From Micromonospora sp. H61 (GTDB lineage Bacteria; Actinomycetota; Actinomycetes; Mycobacteriales; Micromonosporaceae), in the NCBI RefSeq assembly GCF_018070325.1, contig NZ_JAGPXY010000010.1, positions 54,660-118,659 on the forward strand: 64,000 nucleotides of DNA, in the 5' to 3' direction. Each line of letters begins with the position of its first letter. The first letter of the stretch is position 1. Made by a program: the position numbers and the translations under genes. The notes under the pieces were generated by a model. That model was not told the DNA's origin. It worked only from the letters and a program-made list of their open reading frames with translations, and made no database searches. Of the stretch, positions 60,208-64,000 are shown piece after piece.

Positions 60208-61176
60208 GTGCAGAGAGCGGACGCGGCGCTGTCGACCGGAACGGACGACGAGCGGATCACGGCGGATATCCAGACCTGGGTCTGCTCCACCCCGCTCCGC
60301 GGCCTGGTCGCCCACTTCGGCGGCACCTGGCCCGACGGTGACCTCACCGACGTGCTCCGCTTCCTCGACGACTTCTCCGCCCGCCACTGGGACTTCCGGG
60401 GCGGCCGGGAACGGCCCGACGCCCGGGAGCCCGACCTCGACCCGGCCACCGCGACACTGGTGCTCGACGCGGCCGCCGCGCTCGGGCTGATCCACCCGGT
60501 GCCACCGGCCCGGTCGGCGTACGCCGACCTGGTGGTGCTCGGCGGCCTGGCGCACGCCTGCGTACGCCGCGTCGGCTACGCCGCGCACCTGCTCCGCGCC
60601 GGCCTACCGGTGAGCGGCGAGGTCGCCGTGCTGGGCAGCTTCCGGCCGCTGTCGGACTGGGAACGCCGCACGCTCGCCGAGGCGGGCCTGCCGGCCGACC
60701 AGACCGAGGTGGACGTGCTGGACACGGCCGTCCGCCGGGTGTTCGAGGTGGCCGCTCCGGCCGAGCAGGACGGCGTCGACGCCGGCCACCCGCACCACTC
60801 CTGGTCGTCGCGGACCTACCGACCCGATGGGCTGCCGCCGATCCGGGTACTGGCCGCGCCGTCCAGCGAACCCGACCAGCGGCGGGCCCACACCGCCGAC
60901 ACCCAGCGGTTCTGGGCCGGCCACGTCCGGCTCGCGCCGGGCGACAAGGTCCTGATGGTCACCGCGCCGATCTACGTGCCGTTCCAGCACTGCGACGCGC
61001 TGCGCACACTGGCAGTGCCGTACGGGTGCACCATCGATACGGTCGGGGTGGACCCGGCGCTTGCCGACCTGGCGGTGCTGCCCGAGCAGACACTCACGCC
61101 TGGGCGCTACCTCCAGGAGATCCGCTCGGCGATCCGCTCGATGCGCGCCCTGTACGCCGGGCTTCATCCACGCTGA
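60208..61176 (+). CDS. Hypothetical protein with DUF218-like features
   Basis: 322 residues, soluble, no signal peptide or membrane helix. The C-terminal half shows RRAHTADTQRFWAGHVRLAP and GDKVLMVTAPIYVPFQHCDA, similar in layout to DUF218 (ElyC/SanA-like) alpha/beta domains, in which the GTG start at 60208 lacks a strong ribosome-binding site. Ends 31 bp from the convergent murD2 gene. ElyC-type proteins affect envelope assembly; any link with murD2/murL is inference only. Confidence 0.5.
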   Translation: MQRADAALSTGTDDERITADIQTWVCSTPLRGLVAHFGGTWPDGDLTDVLRFLDDFSARHWDFRGGRERPDAREPDLDPATATLVLDAAAALGLIHPVPPARSAYADLVVLGGLAHACVRRVGYAAHLLRAGLPVSGEVAVLGSFRPLSDWERRTLAEAGLPADQTEVDVLDTAVRRVFEVAAPAEQDGVDAGHPHHSWSSRTYRPDGLPPIRVLAAPSSEPDQRRAHTADTQRFWAGHVRLAPGDKVLMVTAPIYVPFQHCDALRTLAVPYGCTIDTVGVDPALADLAVLPEQTLTPGRYLQEIRSAIRSMRALYAGLHPR

Positions 61177-61207
61177 CCTGGAAGGCCCGGCCCGCCGCCG
61201 AGTGGTC

Positions 61208-62554
61208 TCAGCGGGCGGTGTCGGCGACGGCCTTGGCGAAGACCTCGGAGCGGTGCTCGAAGTTGCGGAACCGGCCGTAGCTGGGCGCGGCCGGGGACAG
61301 CAGCACCACCCCGCCGGCCGGGGTCACCTCGCGGGACAGCCGGACCGCGTCCACCAGATCGTCGACCAGTTCGGTACGCACCTTCGGCAGGCCGGCGAGC
61401 ACCTCGACGATCCGGGTGCCGCTGTCCGGAATCCCGATCACCGTCAGCTCCCGCTCGGCCAGGTGCTCGGCCAACGGCGTGTAGTCCAGACCCCGGTCGT
61501 TGCCCCCGACGATCACCGTCAACGGCCGCCCGTCGTACGCGTCGATGGCGTGCATGGCCGCGTACGGGCTGGTGGCCAGCGTGTCGTCGACGAACGTCAG
61601 CCCGGACGGGTCGGTGATCTCGGTGAGCCGGTGGGCCAGCCCCTGGAATTCGGCGACCGCGACCGCGAGGTGGTCCTTACCGGCCACCACGTCAACGCCG
61701 AGCGCGTCGAGCACGGCGAGCGCGACACAGAGGTTGCCCTCGTTGTGCCGGCCGACCAGCGGCAGCACCGCACGCGGGAAGAGCGGCTGGTCACCGAAGT
61801 GGAACCACTGCGTACCGTCGGCGCCGGTGGCGACGTGGGTGGTGTCGGGGCGACCGGCGCGGACCGCCGGCAGCTCACCCAGCTCCGCGGCGAGCCGGGG
61901 ATCGCCACCGTTGACCACTATCGTCTGCGGGTCGTGGGCGAGCAGGTTGAGCTTGTCCCGGTAGTACTCCCGTTCCCCACCGTGCGCGTCCAGGTGCTCC
62001 GGGAAGAGCGCGGTGACCACCGCCACCCGGGGCGAGTCGGTGAGGTCGCTGCACTGGTAGCTGGACAGCTCCAACACGTACAGCTCCGCGTCCGGCAGGT
62101 CCAGGGTCGGCACCCCGATGTTGCCGCCGAAGACGTTCGGCCGGCCCATCGCGGTGAGCAGGTGACTGATCAGGCTGGACGTGGTGCTCTTGCCCTTGCT
62201 GCCGGTGACCCCGACGGTGCGCGCGGCGTGGTCGGCCATCCACAACGCGGTGCCCTGGGTCACCAGGATCCCGCGTCGGCGCAGCTCGATGAGCCACGGG
62301 TGGGTCTGGGGCACGCCCGGGGAGCGGACCACCACGTCCGCGGCGGCCAGCCGTTCGAAGCCCGCCTCGCCGGTGACCAGCGGCGCCGCCTCGGCCAGGG
62401 GGCCGTCCCAGGGCAACGACAGGAAGTTCGCGCTGTCGTCGACGGCGACCAGCTCAGCCGGGCCGTGCGCGGCGATGGCGGTCACAGCGGCCCGGCCCTC
62501 CCGACCGGTGCCCCAGACGGCGACGGTACGTCCGCGCAGGTCAGAAAGGCGCAC
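61208..62554 (-). CDS. murD2: MurD2: UDP-MurNAc-L-Ala:L-Glu ligase
   Basis: 448 residues, Mur ligase. N-terminal UDP-binding part (VAVWGTGREGRAAV), ATP loop GVTGSKGKSTTSS, central YVLELSSYQCSDL, and the C-terminal ligase end with NDRGLDYTPLAEHL and LLSPAAPSYGRF. Canonical MurD uses D-Glu; MurD2 enzymes, described first in Xanthomonas, add L-Glu, and MurL then epimerises the product. The divergent murL neighbour supports this reading. GTG 62554 follows GAGGAGAG. Confidence 0.85.
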   Translation of the reverse strand: MRLSDLRGRTVAVWGTGREGRAAVTAIAAHGPAELVAVDDSANFLSLPWDGPLAEAAPLVTGEAGFERLAAADVVVRSPGVPQTHPWLIELRRRGILVTQGTALWMADHAARTVGVTGSKGKSTTSSLISHLLTAMGRPNVFGGNIGVPTLDLPDAELYVLELSSYQCSDLTDSPRVAVVTALFPEHLDAHGGEREYYRDKLNLLAHDPQTIVVNGGDPRLAAELGELPAVRAGRPDTTHVATGADGTQWFHFGDQPLFPRAVLPLVGRHNEGNLCVALAVLDALGVDVVAGKDHLAVAVAEFQGLAHRLTEITDPSGLTFVDDTLATSPYAAMHAIDAYDGRPLTVIVGGNDRGLDYTPLAEHLAERELTVIGIPDSGTRIVEVLAGLPKVRTELVDDLVDAVRLSREVTPAGGVVLLSPAAPSYGRFRNFEHRSEVFAKAVADTAR

Positions 62555-62625
62555 GGGGCTCTCCTCGTGGGTCACGGCGGCGGCAGGGCGGGCCCGGTCC
62601 GGACACGGCCGGACGAACCAGGGCC

Positions 62626-62639
62626 TAGTATGGCGTGTG
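62626..62639 (+). promoter_or_regulatory. Probable -10 element with leaderless start of murL
   Basis: TAGTAT at 62626-62631 lies 5 bases before the GTG at 62637, the distance expected between a -10 hexamer and the transcription start, so the message may start at the start codon. Confidence 0.5.
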
Positions 62640-63986
62640 CCCAACGAGCAGCTCCGGCGGATGGACGCCTTCACCTTCCCGTCCTACTCGATCGACTTCG
62701 CTACCGGCGAGGTGTTGTTCGACTACGCCCTGACCGGCCCGGCCGGTGAGCAGCGGTTCACCGAGGTGATCACGCTTCCGCTGCCGGCGGAACCGCCCTC
62801 CGACGAGACGGTGGCGACCCTCAACCGGGTGCTGGAGGTGCTGCACCTCGTCGCCGGGGTCAGCTACTACAAGGCCGCCGCGCCGCCCCGACTCGTGCTG
62901 CCGGCGCCGCTGGGCGCGGCCACCGTCGACTACGTCACGGCCGTCTACACCAAGGGCCTCGCGGAGTACGCGTACCGCAACCAACTGCCGCACGTGCTCG
63001 AGCTGCGCCCGGAGGCGCCGGCCGGCACCCCGGAGTCACCCCGGGTGTACGACGACTCGGACCGTCGCCCGCTCTCGGCGGTCGGCGGCGGTAAGGACTC
63101 GATCGTGAGCCTGGAGGCGCTGCGCCGCGCCGAACTGGACCCGGTGCCGTTCTCGGTCAACCCGAACCACGTGATCGTCGCCGTCAACGAGGCGTCCGGG
63201 CTGGTCCCGCTGGCCGCCCGGCGGCGCATCGACCCGGTGCTGTTCGACCTGAACGCGGCCGGCGCGCTGAACGGGCACATCCCGGTCACCGCCATCAACT
63301 CCCTGATCGCGGTGGCCACCGCCGTCCTGCACGGGCTGGGCCCGGTGGTGATGTCCAACGAGCGTTCGGCGTCCGACCCGAACCTGGTCTGGAACGGCCA
63401 CGAGATCAACCACCAGTGGTCCAAGGGCGTCGAGGCGGAGGGGTTGCTGCGGGCGTCGCTGGCCGAGCACGCCGGCCTGACCGACCCGTACTTCTCCCTG
63501 CTGCGTTCGCTGTCCGAGCTGCACATCGCCCGACTGTTCGCCGAGTTCACCCGGTACGACGACGTGGTGACCAGCTGCAACCAGGCGTTCAAGCTGCGCG
63601 ACGCGAGTGAGCGCTGGTGCCGTGACTGCCCGAAGTGCCGCTTCGTCTTCCTGGCCATGGCGCCGTTCATGCCACGGGAGCGGGTCACCCACATCTTCGG
63701 CGGTGACCTGCTGGCCGACGAGTCGCAGATCCCCGGCTACCGCGAGTTGCTGGGCGTGGACGGGCACAAGCCGTTCGAGTGCGTGGGCGAGGTCGAGGAG
63801 TCGGTGGTGGCCCTCGGCCTGCTCGCCGAGCAGGACCAGTGGCGCGACGCCCCGGTGATCCAGGCCCTGGTCGACGCCGTCCCGGAGACGGCCTGGTCCG
63901 CAGTGGCCCACTCGGACGTCTTCACCCCCGGCGGCCGCAACCACATCCCACCCACGTACGCCAAAGCCCTGAATTCCCTCACCTGA
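62637..63986 (+). CDS. murL: MurL: UDP-MurNAc-L-Ala-L-Glu epimerase
   Basis: 449 residues. N-terminal segment RRMDAFTFPSYSIDFATGEV, a P-loop-like ATP motif SAVGGGKDSIVSLEALRRAE, PVVMSNERSASDPNLVWNGH and a Cys cluster RWCRDCPKCRFVFL. These match the MurL family, whose members epimerise the terminal L-Glu of UDP-MurNAc-L-Ala-L-Glu to D-Glu using ATP and magnesium. Divergent from murD2, 82 bp apart, the arrangement expected for this pathway. The GTG at 62637 is probably leaderless; ATG 62661 is an alternative. Confidence 0.88.
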   Translation: MPNEQLRRMDAFTFPSYSIDFATGEVLFDYALTGPAGEQRFTEVITLPLPAEPPSDETVATLNRVLEVLHLVAGVSYYKAAAPPRLVLPAPLGAATVDYVTAVYTKGLAEYAYRNQLPHVLELRPEAPAGTPESPRVYDDSDRRPLSAVGGGKDSIVSLEALRRAELDPVPFSVNPNHVIVAVNEASGLVPLAARRRIDPVLFDLNAAGALNGHIPVTAINSLIAVATAVLHGLGPVVMSNERSASDPNLVWNGHEINHQWSKGVEAEGLLRASLAEHAGLTDPYFSLLRSLSELHIARLFAEFTRYDDVVTSCNQAFKLRDASERWCRDCPKCRFVFLAMAPFMPRERVTHIFGGDLLADESQIPGYRELLGVDGHKPFECVGEVEESVVALGLLAEQDQWRDAPVIQALVDAVPETAWSAVAHSDVFTPGGRNHIPPTYAKALNSLT

Positions 63987-64000
63987 CTCGGAAGTGGGCC

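Noticed and set aside
1..64000. tRNA or rRNA genes, CRISPR arrays, transposases, integrases or att sites
   Set aside because: None could be recognised by eye; no repeat-spacer pattern and no DDE or recombinase protein among the credible genes.

Overview
The window is about 70% G+C, almost wholly coding, and carries no rRNA, tRNA, CRISPR array or complete insertion sequence that I can see. Gene content points to an actinomycete of the Micromonosporaceae, most likely Micromonospora: an XRE/DUF5753 regulator paired with a DUF397 protein, PASTA-less Ser/Thr kinases with a secreted sensor domain, an ECF41 sigma factor, ATPase-less sugar importers of the kind that share MsiK, and a divergent murD2/murL pair. 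The genus is inferred from this combination and from dispersed intergenic palindromes; no marker gene proves it.

Layout. 1-7.4 kb: small accessory genes (DUF305 protein, a TetR/SnoaL divergent pair with twin operators, XRE/DUF397, PadR plus membrane protein, a VOC protein, a RusA-like protein). 7.9-16.4 kb: regulators next to single enzymes, often with visible operators: HAD hydrolase, lipoprotein, TetR/LtrA, ECF41 sigma factor/DoxX, TetR/FAD monooxygenase, MerR/epimerase. 16.6-17.5 kb: a secreted protein unlike its neighbours in base composition. 17.7-23.9 kb: alpha-glucan genes (GH63-like glucosidase, debranching enzyme, GT4 glycosyltransferase). 23.9-27.4 kb: two tandem paralogous receptor kinases. 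27.5-29.2 kb: a YdjM-like membrane protein coupled to an amidohydrolase. 29.4-37.4 kb: a LacI-controlled operon (binding protein, two permeases, GH31 alpha-xylosidase, GH1 beta-glucosidase) that looks like uptake and breakdown of xyloglucan-type oligosaccharides, bracketed by two copies of a 70-bp palindromic repeat. 37.6-40.6 kb: a MobA-like protein, a membrane protein and a stand-alone family A DNA polymerase. 40.7-44.2 kb: a heterodimeric ABC exporter with strikingly asymmetric ATP sites.

44.2-53.8 kb is an amino-sugar island: RpiR regulator, SIS protein (NagS-like), NgcEFG-type importer, a divergent BadF-type N-acetylglucosamine kinase, and a second NgcEFG set. The two sets share a candidate operator motif. 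54-58.1 kb holds a membrane acyltransferase and a two-gene unit for beta-alanine/malonate semialdehyde metabolism. 58.4-60.1 kb holds two unrecognised genes, one with a possible PLD-like domain. The window ends with divergent murD2 and murL, which by family knowledge supply D-glutamate stereochemistry to peptidoglycan by epimerising UDP-MurNAc-L-Ala-L-Glu rather than by free glutamate racemase.

No wholly novel multi-gene system stands out. The strongest candidates for follow-up are the murD2/murL pair, the complementary-degenerate ABC exporter, the ECF41 divergent promoter pair, the duplicated Ngc island with its shared motif, and the unexplained pair at 58.4-60.1 kb.
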